DNA of 64,000 nucleotides from Bretschneidera sinensis (taxonomy: Eukaryota; Streptophyta; Magnoliopsida; Brassicales; Akaniaceae). Position numbers and translations under genes: made by a program. Location: the NCBI GenBank assembly GCA_023935145.1, contig CM043698.1:67453001-67517000 (forward strand). Direction: 5' to 3'. Of this stretch, positions 53,343 to 63,862 are shown piece after piece. The notes under the pieces were generated by a model. The model saw nothing but the letters and a program-made list of their open reading frames with translations, was not told where the DNA came from and ran no database searches. How positions within the stretch are numbered: the first letter of the stretch is position 1; each line of letters starts with the position of its first letter.

Positions 53343-55540
53343 TCAAAAAACATTTACCTCTAGAGTCCTATTTCCAAATGATAATGTCATTAGGCCATTC
53401 CTACAATTAATGAGGGCATTGACGGTGGCAAGGAATGGTCTTCCAAGTATCAAAGGAATTTTTGACTCCGTGTTTACAATAGAAATAGTATCTAAAACCA
53501 AAAACTCAACAGGATAGTAGAAATTATCAATTTGCAACAAAACATCTTCTACAATACCTCTTGGTTTTCTTACCGATCTATCTGCTAATTGAAGTACCAC
53601 ATATGTTGGTTTGATCTTACCTAGACTGAGCTATAAGTACATGGAGTATGACATGAGGTTCACACTAGCACCCAAATCTAGCAATGTTTGGCCATAAGAT
53701 TTATTTTCAATTTGGCAAGCCACCGTTGGGTAGCTCGGATCTTTATATTTGGGCGGTGTCTTGCTGTCAATTACTGCACTTGCTTGCTCCATTAAGAATG
53801 TTGTCTTCTTAACATTGTGTCTCTTCTTGAGTGTGCATAGATCCTTGATGACTTTAGCATAGTTGGGAATCTGTTTTATGACATGAAGAAGAGTAAGATT
53901 AATTTTAACATGCTGAAGTTGTTCAACAATCTCACCTTTTAATATTGTATTTATCTCCTTATGTTTAAGGAGTGCTTGAGGGAAAAACACCGGTGGAGAA
54001 TAATCATCATGGGCCTCTTGTTCCTCTGGAGTTTTATCCTTATTGCACACGGTGTTAGGATTCAGGGTTGATGGTAGAGAGGGTCCATCAATTTTCTTAC
54101 TGCTGCGAGTGATTATGGCATTAACCTCTCTAACATTTTGATAATCATGGTTAGAGGTTTGTGCCATATGTTGTCCCCTTGGATTAGGTTGTGGCTGTGA
54201 AGGAAAATGACTTTGCTCTTGAATCATCAAGAAACTAGTCAACTTGGTGAGTTTGCTCTTTATTACCTTTTGTTCCTCTTTGATCGCTTGTTGTTCCTCT
54301 AACAACTGTTGATTTATTTTTCCTTGATCTTCCACACTCTTGGCATGTACCTACATAAATGACTTAAACATATCTTCCAAGGTAAAGATTATTGAAGTGC
54401 ATTAAATGAGGTTGCTTCCGGCTGCCATTGGGTACTAGAGTGGGCAGGGGGTTGCATGTCAGATTTCCAACTGAAATTAGGGTGATTCTTCCAACCGAGA
54501 TTGTAGGTGTTAGAGTAGGGTGAGTGTGGTTTCCCTAAGGGTATACCTATAGCATTACACTCTTCCTTCATCTCAAAATAAACTGGACAATCCTTAGGTA
54601 AATGATCTACCCTATTACACATGAAACAAGGCTCATAGGACTCTACCCTAGCAACCGGTTCAGGGGCCCTACCATTTCTAGTTTTTAAGGTTTCAATTTC
54701 CTTAGTTAGGGCCTCTAAATAAGCTTTAAGGTAATCTTCTTCCTTAAGTTGATAAATCCCAGTAGGTTGGTTTTTCCTAGTGTTTTTCATAGTATTTGGT
54801 CCTGTCCAAGTGTGGGTTTTTTCCAATAGGTCATCTGGGAAATCTATGGCTTGGTCGGGATCTTTTTGAAAAAAATCCCCATTGCACATCAATTCTATGA
54901 ATTATCTTTCCCTACATAAAAGTCCATCATAAAAATAGCTAACCACCTGCCAACTCTTATATCCATGGCATGGACAAGAATTTAATAGGTCCTTGAAACA
55001 CTCCCAAACTTGATATAAGGTTTCGCTCTCTTTTTGTGCAAAGTTTGAGATTTGTCTCTTGAGGTTATTGGTCTTATAGGTTGGGAAGTGCTTGTGGAAG
55101 AAAACTCGTGTCATCTCATCCCCACTACCTATGGACCTAGGCCTTAACAAGTACAGCCAAGCTTTGGCTTTTTCCTTAAGTGAAAAAGGGAAAAACCGAA
55201 GTTTGACGGTGTCTACCATATCAGCCCTACCTTGAAAGGTTGCTACTACTTCCTCAAATTCCCTAATATGGATATAAAGGGTTTTCATTCTCAAATCCAT
55301 GGAAGGTTGGTAGCAATTGGATCATGCTCAGTTTGAAATCAGGTTGTTGAACATTAGGGGGAACATGATACACGATGGGGTGGCCGTTTAGCTAGGGTGC
55401 AAGTAGTCTTTAAGTGTCCTAGCAACATTCTCATTAGGGTTTTCAACCATGTTAACAAGATTTTCTAAATTCTCTTGTTAGGTGTACACTAAGGTTTGAT
55501 CTAGGCGAGGTTTCACTAACGGACATGGAAGGAAAGGGTA
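53343..55540 (-). pseudogene. Decayed gag-protease of element D
   Basis: Pieces: gag N-terminal part in a shifted frame (about 55310-55450, with QQPDFKLSMIQLLPTFHG); gag core 54902-55300 (FPFSLKEKAKAWLYLLRP, FFHKHFPTYKTNNL); 54389-54892 in the same frame after one stop, with a knuckle CFMCNRVDHLPKDC and NTYNLGWKNHPNFSWK; after a frameshift, 53631-54335 with a Gln/Glu-rich coiled coil and the protease motif LLDLGASVNLM; after one more stop, 53343-53600 with LQLADRSVRKPRGIVEDVL and LILGRPFLATVNALIN. Compared with B it is a gag-retropepsin region of the same type, but multiply broken. Acidic codons continue to the post-ORF motif with more stops. No protein is expected. Confidence 0.88.
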
Positions 55541-55726
55541 TCTCTAATTCAGGTCCCTTAATGAACCTACCTAGCGAATCTCTCGGTCTAAGCATACACC
55601 AACTAAGTTTAAAAAGTAATAAAAACAGAACAAAATAAAAAAAAATCAGAAAATTAAAAACTTAAAGAAAGGAACGATAGTATCGTCTCGTCTTAGAGTT
55701 GACAATCTTCTTTGTACTTAAGTGCG

Positions 55727-55746
55727 TTTCCCCGGCAACGGTACCA
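55727..55746 (-). other. Primer-binding site of element D
   Basis: Minus strand TGGTACCGTTGCCGGGGAAA, tRNA-Asp type with one or two changes, five bases from the LTR. Confidence 0.85.
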
Positions 55747-55751
55747 AAATT

Positions 55752-57287
55752 TGATTACGCCCAAAGAGTAACGCAGTAGTTGTAGTACAGCTTTGGGGTG
55801 TTGATTCCATAGAGAAACAAGTTAACTATAAGGAAAAGTGTAAAACTTTAATACAAAACGATAAAATCCAAATAAGTATATTTGAGTTTTGATAGTAAAG
55901 TATTATGAGGAAATTATGTATTTCTAATGAAGAATATAATAAGGAAACAACAAGGTTCCGGGAATCCTCCCTAGGTTCGTTGCCTTAATCCAATCTCGAT
56001 TCAGTTGTTTTTATCTCGATTGCAAGTTTCACATCCCAACATAAGCAATCGGTGTATATTCAATTAAAGCACATGTAAACCCTAATGTAATTGTTATGAA
56101 GTACTCTTTGATTTCGATTCAAGCACACATGACCTATCCTATAAATTTATCAAGAAGTGACAACATATCCCAATGACAATATTGCAATAATGGACAAACC
56201 TAAAAGATAAATCTACCGGAATCAATCAAATCCAAACAACTTTATATAAGAAGAGCATGACTAGACTTATATGGAGAAGAAGCATGCAATCACCGGGTTA
56301 AGAAAATCTGGAATAAGAAGAACATAAAGCGCAGCTGTCACATGAACCTAAATTCTTCTTGTTTAATCAAATAATACTCATAAACAATGTTTTTATAATA
56401 AATCCAAATTACAACTGAATCAATAATGGAAAATAAGAACAACTACACCTAGGGATTCATCCCTTCGCCTTGCTTGGAGATTAGTTGGCCATGGGGCTCA
56501 TGCTTGAACACCGTAATGGAGAAGCTTTCTTGAGTTTTCTTACCTTAAATGATTCCCCTTTCTCAAACCCTAAGTGATCTATTTATAATACAAAGGTCCA
56601 AGGGTGTTTTAGGGTTTAAATAATCATTAAAGTCCTAATTAGGTCCTAACTCGGAGAAGGGAACTCATGTGCGCACCGCGACCCTCTCTTCTGGGCGCCG
56701 TGGCCCTAGCTGGTGTGGCCTTCTCCAGGCTCTGGGTGTTGCGGCCTTGCCTTGTGGGCACTACAGCCCTGATTGGTGCTGATTTGTGGAGGTTCTGGGA
56801 GCCGCAGCCCTGTCTTCTGGGCTCCGCGGCCCTGACTGGTGCTGTTCTGGAGGCTTAACCTTTGTCTACTAAAACTGCCATAACTTTCTCTAAAAAAATC
56901 ATTTTTATGAGCCGTAATATTCTCCAGAAAATAGACTTCCGGATCTTTCTAATCATATACGGCTTATCTCATGCTTCTTCTTGAATCAATACAGTTTAAT
57001 TTGCAAAAATGATTGATCTGTATGGGCAATTCTGGCAATTTAGTGAAACTCCTTTCCAAGTGCTTGTGAACCTTCACTCTGGTGTTCATCGAGTCATTGT
57101 GCTTCCAGAAATGATAGCTTTTCCATCTCTTTTGAACTTAAAGTACCTGAAAATGCATTGAAATGGATCAATGATCCAAGAATGACACTTTAGAGTTGTT
57201 AAGGTATAAAAGTGCAATTCAAACCTAGATCAGCCCTAAAATGCTAGCAATTAGGTACTGTAAAGATGCATTTTATGACTCTTATCA
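55752..57287 (-). repeat. 5' LTR of element D
   Basis: 1536 bases; TATA and palindrome array intact. Confidence 0.9.
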
Positions 57288-57814
57288 TAGTGCATGATGA
57301 AGAGTAGAGTTATAGATTTAATATAAAGAATTGAGGGATATTCTAATTATGAAGATAATTATATAATTGACAATATTAAGGATATTTAGAGTTTATTTAA
57401 GTTTTCTTTTTCAGTTTAGGACTAGGATCTTAAGATTTCTATATAAAAAAGATCCCTATGTTATTTTACTTAGTTGATGAATTAATAAAAATCATATTAT
57501 TGAAATCAAAACAACTCTGTAATTAAGTTAGTTGTTCGTACCATATGATTTGATTGTGGTGTTCTTCGCGTCCATGTGATTTGGAATGTGGTTCCCATGT
57601 GATTTTAAAATATCTACGTGATTTGGATCGTTCTATCTTTTCATTTTTAGTTTATTGTTATTTTTTCCCTATTGTTTTATATCACTTGTTTGAGGAGCTC
57701 CTCGGCTGGTTTTGGCTTTCTTGCGAGGAGTCTTTTCATCCTCTTTAGATCCTCTCTCTGGAGCATTTTGAATTAAGGTTGTTGAGGCATCAGTTAACTG
57801 ATTTTGGATTTCAA
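57288..57814 (+). repeat. Right flank of D: dispersed repeat copy 2
   Basis: 57345-57572 matches 46397-46604. The D target site (TAGTG) is at 57288-57292. Confidence 0.5.
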
Positions 57815-59433
57815 AGTTTTTGTATATATATATATACATAATACGTAAACGTTAATTTACATTTAAACAGATTTTGTTTAGTTTCCTTCAAATAACTCTA
57901 TTTCTTTAAACACTTAGGGATCCAAAGAAAGGTTAAAGGAGCAAAATTTTGAAAGGGTTTACGGTGGAATTTTATAAGGAGTCATGATAAGCTATCAAAA
58001 AAATAGAAGGTAATAATGTAATGTTTATTTTTGAATTTTTTAGCATTCATGAAATTTTCAGAATTCAAAGTGGGAATTTTCAAAGGGTGTGGTTTATGAA
58101 GAATTGAAGAAATAATTAGAAATTTAATACAAATATTATGTCAGGTGTTGACGGTCAGCAATCGGGAGAAATTTCGGAGAAGAACGGGAAAGGTAATGAG
58201 CTGATTCACGGGTAGCTTTAAGTGCTACATGGTGAGTTGGATTTACTTTAAGTAATCTAAATAAAAAAAATCAAATATCTAGTGATAATATTAAAATAAA
58301 TTATTAGTTTATGTTTTGGTGGTAGATAAAATTTAATTGTGGGTATGATATTAATATTGGATACGTAAAAAAATTATTATGTGAAAAGAAATATTATTAG
58401 AATAATGAGTTGATGTAATAATGATGGTATTAAATAAAATTTTGACGAGTTTTGGTTAATGAATTGATGTGATAAATGAGGAGAAGAAATTTATGAAATT
58501 ATCAAGCAGAAATTTGAGGAAAAACAGGATGGCTAAATTTAAATATTTTGAATTCATGTTATTTTTATATTACTGTTCATATGCATATTTCACATCATTG
58601 TTCATATGCATATGCATTAAATAAAAGAAAAGAACTGGAAAAACAGTCGGTCTAATGAACAATGAAAGAACCGGGAAGACAACCGGTCTAATGAAAATGA
58701 AAGTACCGGGAAGGCAGCCGATCTAATGAGAATAAAAGAACCGGTAAGGTAGTCGGTCTAAATGAGAATGAAAGAACCGAAAAGGGAGCCGGTCTAATAT
58801 AAAAACATGTCGACATGTGGGAAGACGTTCCCATAATAATAATTCATGAATTGTATCTGTTTTACATGTTGATATTTTATTTCTGAAATGTTGCAGATAT
58901 TATGCATTTATTTTATCTGTAAATAAATGAGTCTCATAGAGAGAGACAGTTACAGTGAAAAAAAAAACATAGAAGTATGAGGTGATAGAAATTATTAAAT
59001 GTTAGACCATATACCATTATCTAGTCGTGTGAGAAATAAATTATTAAATATTGAAGGGTTATTTATGCAAACTGAATACTTTTAGTAAATTTAATTCACT
59101 GAGCTTGTGAAGGTCATCCCTCATTGTACAATGATTTCAGGTAGCAGATAGGACAAGTAGTCTGGTGGGTTGAGAGGCAGACGAAATCATTTTCTGTAAG
59201 CCACGTATGTGTCAACATCATCAGACAAATGAGAAATGAAATATAAATAAAAAATTTATTTGTAAATATTTCATGCATTTTAAGTTGCATATTATGTTTG
59301 AATTAATATCAGAATGATATAAAAGAATTTTTTGTTAGAATTATTTTTATTGTTGCATGTATGTGTCATGCTGGGATTCTCAAAATGTGATGACACCGTT
59401 TCGAGGGTGGCCAACTCGGGATGGGTTGTTACA
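57815..59433 (+). repeat. Left LTR of element T, 5' truncated
   Basis: Alignable with 60440-61402 from the TATA-like TATATATATACAT on (for example AATTTTGAAAGGGTTTA in both). Confidence 0.68.
58625..58800 (+). repeat. About 35-base tandem repeat in T left LTR
   Basis: Five variant copies with AAAGAACCGGGAAG and CCGGTCTAATGA words. The right LTR has a shorter related array (61215-61370) with CAGCCGGTATACGCTG-like hairpins. Confidence 0.8.
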
Positions 59434-60026
59434 AGTACACCTCGGGTAAAACTCAAATAGTCGAGCAAGAAATTAAGGAGAGTAAATCTCATAACCACAC
59501 TAGCTCACACCACACACCATAAGCAACCCCACCAAAGTTTAACTCTCTAGAGGTCAAGTAGCTGGCCCAAATCAACCATTGTTCCTCACTAACAAATCTA
59601 GAGTTTCTAAATTGATGGCACGAGTAGACCAAGCTGGATGTGCTCGAGCTAGGAAAGGACAGAAAAAGTTGTTTAGTCTATATACTTGCAAAGTATTAAA
59701 AAAAAAAACACACATAGAAGCTAAGAATATGTCTGTTAGAACAACTAATAACAAAGGTGCAACGTACTTGATTGGGTGGGCAGTTCTCTGTTGATGCTAG
59801 GTTGAATCTCATTACAATAAGAATACAACAACAAATGAAAAATCCATAATGGACCACTAGCTTGAGCCAAGGAAATGGAAGAAGCAACCATAATTCTTGT
59901 GGAGGTATCAGTTAGTCAAAAGAAGTCAAGAGTTGCTCATTCTTGATTGATATTGTCCCTACAATTGTTGGTTTAACATGAATTATCTCTAGGGGAGAAT
60001 AATTCTAAGAAAATGAGCAACGGGGG
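59434..60026 (+). other. Interior of element T
   Basis: About 590 bases without a recognisable domain; ends in a purine tract. Short open frames on both strands are not supported. Confidence 0.5.
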
Positions 60027-61402
60027 TGTAATACCCATATTTGTAAAGTAAGGGTAAATAAGTAATTTAATAAATATGGCATGGAATTAAAAAAAATCTA
60101 TATAAAGGGTTTAGTAGTATTTGAATGAAGCAATTTAAAAAAATTAAATTAAAAAAATTTGGGACGTGAACGTCCCGGAAGATTGAAAAAGGTTTAAGAG
60201 ACAAAAGTTGAAAAAGACAAAAGTAAGTAAAAAAAAAAAAAATCTATGAACAGTAAAACGTGGCAGCAAGTGGCAGCACCTGCTGCCAAGTTTCTGCATG
60301 GGTGCCAAGTTTTTTTTTGAAGGCTTGATGCCTTCCAACAAAGCCTAGATGTGGAGAAATTTTAGAGACTTCATAGTGACTATGCAAATAACTTTTAGGA
60401 CCTACAGAGATTTTTTTCAGCCAACTTTTATATATACATGTAGTATGCGTAAACTCATCTTACGCTTACCAAACTCCTTTAATTTTCTTTCCATTACACA
60501 TCTTCTTTAAACACTTGGGGGACTGGAAGAAAGGTTAAAATAACAAAATTTTGAAAGGGTTTATGGTGAAAATTTTACGATAAGCTATTGTAAAAATAGA
60601 AGGTAAAAACGTAATATTTATTTTTGAAATTTTAATATTTATGAAATTTCCTAAAAGTCCAAGTGGGAATTTTCAAAGGGTGTGGTTTATGAAAAATTTA
60701 AGAAAATAATTAGAAATTTAATACTAATATTATGTTAGGTGTTGACGAACCACGACTAGAGGAAATTCTTGAGAGGAACGAGAAAGGCAAGGAAGTGATC
60801 CACATGTAACTTTAAGTGCTACGTGGTGAGTTGGATTTACTATAACTAATCTAAATAAAAAGCGAATATCTAGTAATAATATTAAAATAAATTATTAGCT
60901 TATGCTTGGTGGTAGAGAAAAATTAAATTGATATGTAGGATACGAATATTGGACACGTAGAAAATTAATATGTGAAAATAAATATTTTTAGAATAATGAG
61001 TTGATTTAATAATGATGGTGATAAAGAGATTTTGACTAGTAGGTGAATAAATTAATGTGATATATGAGGAGAAGAAAATTTTGAAATTTATTAAGTTAAA
61101 AGTTGAGGAAAGATCGGATAGTTAATTTAAATATTTTGAATTCATGTAGTGTTTATATTACTATTCAGATGCATATTTCATATCATTGTTCATGTGCATA
61201 TGCATTTAATAATATAACCAAAAGAACCGGGAAGGGGCTGGTCTAATAGAACAACCTTGACAGCCGGTATACGCTGAAAATAAAAGGGACACCGTGACAG
61301 CCAGTATATGCTGGAAATAAATTTCATGACAGCCGGGATAAGCTGTAAAGAACTGGGAAGGGGTCAGTCTAAAATAATAATAGCCTGTCGAAAGGTGGGA
61401 AG
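60027..61402 (+). repeat. Right LTR of element T, interrupted by E
   Basis: Starts TGTAATACCC. It stops at GGTGGGAAG where E is inserted; the left LTR shows the empty site (GTGGGAAGACGTTCCC, about 58817). Confidence 0.7.
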
Positions 61403-62293
61403 TGTTGTGCGAAAATCCACCTAAATTAATAGGCGAATAATCAAACTTGTTTTACTTGCAAGTGCACAAGGTCAACAGTAGCATAGTCTGCAAATGCAAG
61501 ATCGTCTCCACAGAAATTGGTGAATTTCGATTTAGAATTAGTTTCGCAATATAGAAAGATAGAAATAAATATTGAGTTTGAATTAATAATAATAATAAGA
61601 ACATAGGGCTTTGATATCCACCACTAATCATACTTTTCCAATAAGTAACGTGCCAATGCTCTAGCCCTACCATGAATACCTAATGGTTGTCAACCTTAGG
61701 GCTTGGTCTGCTCCTTAAGTTATTGATCTCCCTAAGCAACAAGTTAGGCATGGTGTATACTCTAACTCTTTTATCTCTTAAGAGATTCAACATGATGTAT
61801 ACTAAGTTGTTCCTTAGGAGAGCATAAGGTTTATGGAAATCGACAACCACACGAGACCTAGGGCATGTTGTATACTTCCGATTTTTCATGTTGATTAACC
61901 CAAGAACCCGGTGTGGATTTCTTTTATTACTATTGTCAGACCCAGGACTCAGTCATCTAAATTGATCTAACTAACTAATCCATACCACATGCATACGTTG
62001 ATCAGACAAACACATATGAGGAATTCAATAAAACAAGCATTAATCAATTAAAGCATCATAACATGGCTATTTGCAAGAAAAACAATGCTCATATATGGAA
62101 AAGTATAATTAGGGCATCAATCGAGCTCTATTAAAAAGTTAGTTACACATGCTGATTATGCTAAACATCATCATAATATAAACTAAGTAGAAAAGAATAA
62201 ACCCGAAAAATGTTTTGGAGAAGAGTCGTTAATTCCTCTCCAAAGCTTACAATTGAAAAGATAAAAAGTTGAAGTTTCTGTGTTTTACAAGCC

Positions 62294-62301
62294 TATTTAT
62301 A
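62294..62301 (-). promoter_or_regulatory. TATA box of element E LTR
   Basis: TATAAATA on minus, same context as in A and C. Confidence 0.6.
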
Positions 62302-62390
62302 AGGTTCTAAAGACACCTTGAAACCCTAATTTCCAAAACAAGATCCAAATCAATCTTTCTAAAATTGGCTCTGCTGCTTTACTGCACGTG

Positions 62391-62505
62391 TGCGCTCAAT
62401 CCCATGCTTTTGCGCTCGAGCACAGGGTTGTGCTCGAGCCTTCTATGTGTGCGCACGAGTGCTTGTGCGCTCGATCACAGACACCTTGCGATCGATCGCA
62501 CTTGG
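62391..62505 (-). repeat. GATCGAGCGC-type array in element E LTR
   Basis: Five or six eroded copies (TGCGCTCGAGCACA, TGCGATCGATCGCA) about 90-210 bases upstream of the TATA box. Confidence 0.78.
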
Positions 62506-62701
62506 CTGCTTCCAGGTCTTCAGATTTCTTCCTTAGAGTTCCAAAATGCTACATTTTCTTCAAGAACCTATAAAAAACACAGAAAACACAAAAATGAAGT
62601 AGAATATACTAAAATACGTAAACAACGAGCTTAACAACTGTAAATTAATGGGCTTAAATATAAATTAATGGGCTTAAATATGAATATTTAAGCACTTATC
62701 A

Positions 62702-62739
62702 CACCCCCAAACTTACATATTGCTAGTCTCTTAGCAATA
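62702..62739 (-). other. Polypurine tract and hairpin at element E 3' LTR
   Basis: Minus strand: perfect hairpin TATTGCTA-AGAGAC-TAGCAATA (62718-62739), then GTAAGTTTGGGGGTG. Confidence 0.82.
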
Positions 62740-63826
62740 CAGAACGAAAAACTAACTGAAAAACAAAATCAAAGATAAATTCATCATTCATGATATCTAA
62801 AAATTCGGGTTGCACACAAAACCATTATATTTGTTTATGAGTAGGCTTAAAATATAAACACATCTTCACAATGAATAAGGGTTTTAAATTCTAATCACTT
62901 GTATAAGGCTAGTTTAAGGCATCACAAGTCTGATTTAGTGTGTGATGAATTAGCACATAAAAGATAAAGCTTCCAAATAACTCCAATGTATAGTGTTTTG
63001 GTGTCTCAACATTCATTGAATTTTCTATCGGAATGAACAATAATGGAATAGTTTTATTTTTTTTTTCTTTTATTATGAGATTTTTGCCATATTGAGATCC
63101 ATTAAGCTTTCTAATTGACCCATGTAGTGAGTGTTTAGCCAATGAGTCTCAAACCAGATAGTTTTATGGCATTAGGTGTAAAGACACCCCTAAGGACTTA
63201 CTAACTCGAGTCAAAATGGCTACGAAACTAACTGGTCTTAATGCTGCCAAGCAAAATTCCCACCTTCTGACGTGAACACTCACTGCTTACTGAGGCAAGA
63301 GGTCCAGTTACTCAGTGGAAACTTGATTTAATAATCACTGTATGCATAATTCCCACATTTTGATGTGAAAACTCACTGCTTACTGAGGTAAGAGGTCTAG
63401 TTACTTAGTGGAAAGTTTATTTAATGATCATTAGGAGCATTTTGTTTTCTCTTTTTGTGCAATAAACATTTTTTCTCTATTTTTCTATGCCAAAGTGTTC
63501 TTCTAACAAGTTATCCGATTACAGTTAGGTCATGGAAACATATACATAAAAATTATATGTCATACCCCACACAATTATGTGCTAATATGCTCGTGTCAGA
63601 TTTAGATCAAACTTGTGAATTCTTAAATGCCTTGAAGTAAGTAATTAAACTTTTAAAACTTTATTATTAGACTATGTTTTCTAGATTTTAAGCTTACTGA
63701 TGAAGTTTTATCATAATATTTGTTTTAAATCAACCAAAATTTTCCAAACAATATGAACATGCATTTATCTTTTCAAGAATACTAAAAAAAAAAACTGGGA
63801 CAGAGTGTGTGAATGTGTCTCCCAAA
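62740..63826 (-). other. Noncoding 3' region of element E
   Basis: No gene. Contains a tandem duplication of about 90 bases (about 63258-63335 and 63350-63420) absent from C. Confidence 0.6.
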
Positions 63827-63862
63827 CCCCCAAACCTAATGTACACATTGTCCTTAATGTGT
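63827..63862 (-). other. Internal hairpin and G-run of element E
   Basis: Minus strand: ACACATT-AAGGAC-AATGTGT (63843-63862), then a G-run (GGTTTGGGGG). Another G-run is at about 63925-63935 and an acceptor-like TTTCTTTTTCAG/GG near 63960-63972. Confidence 0.7.

Larger units (their letters stand above)
49796..57287 (-). mobile_element. Gag-protease-only Ty3/gypsy element D
   Basis: Complete 7.5-kb element with direct LTRs (49796-51338, 55752-57287; TGATTACG...TTATCA or CTCATCA on +), tRNA-Asp-type primer site next to the right LTR, and a minus-strand gag-protease region with several stops and frameshifts. No RT, RNase H or integrase. Same design as element B but a different family: other LTR sequence and longer LTRs. 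Confidence 0.9.
57815..61402 (+). mobile_element. Chromovirus-like element T, deleted, LTRs partial
   Basis: A left LTR lacking its start (57815-59433, ending GGGTTGTTACA), only about 590 bases of interior, a G-rich tract AGCAACGGGGG, and a right LTR starting TGTAATACCC (60027) that is interrupted by element E at 61403. The LTR ends resemble Tekay-type chromoviruses. No coding region and no primer site are visible. Confidence 0.65.
61403..62701 (-). repeat. 3' LTR of element E
   Basis: 1299 bases, TGTTGTGCG...CTTATCA on +. Confidence 0.9.

Noticed and set aside
59579..59794. 71-residue Lys/Arg-rich frame inside element T
   Set aside because: No chromodomain or gag feature; overlaps an equally long frame on the other strand.
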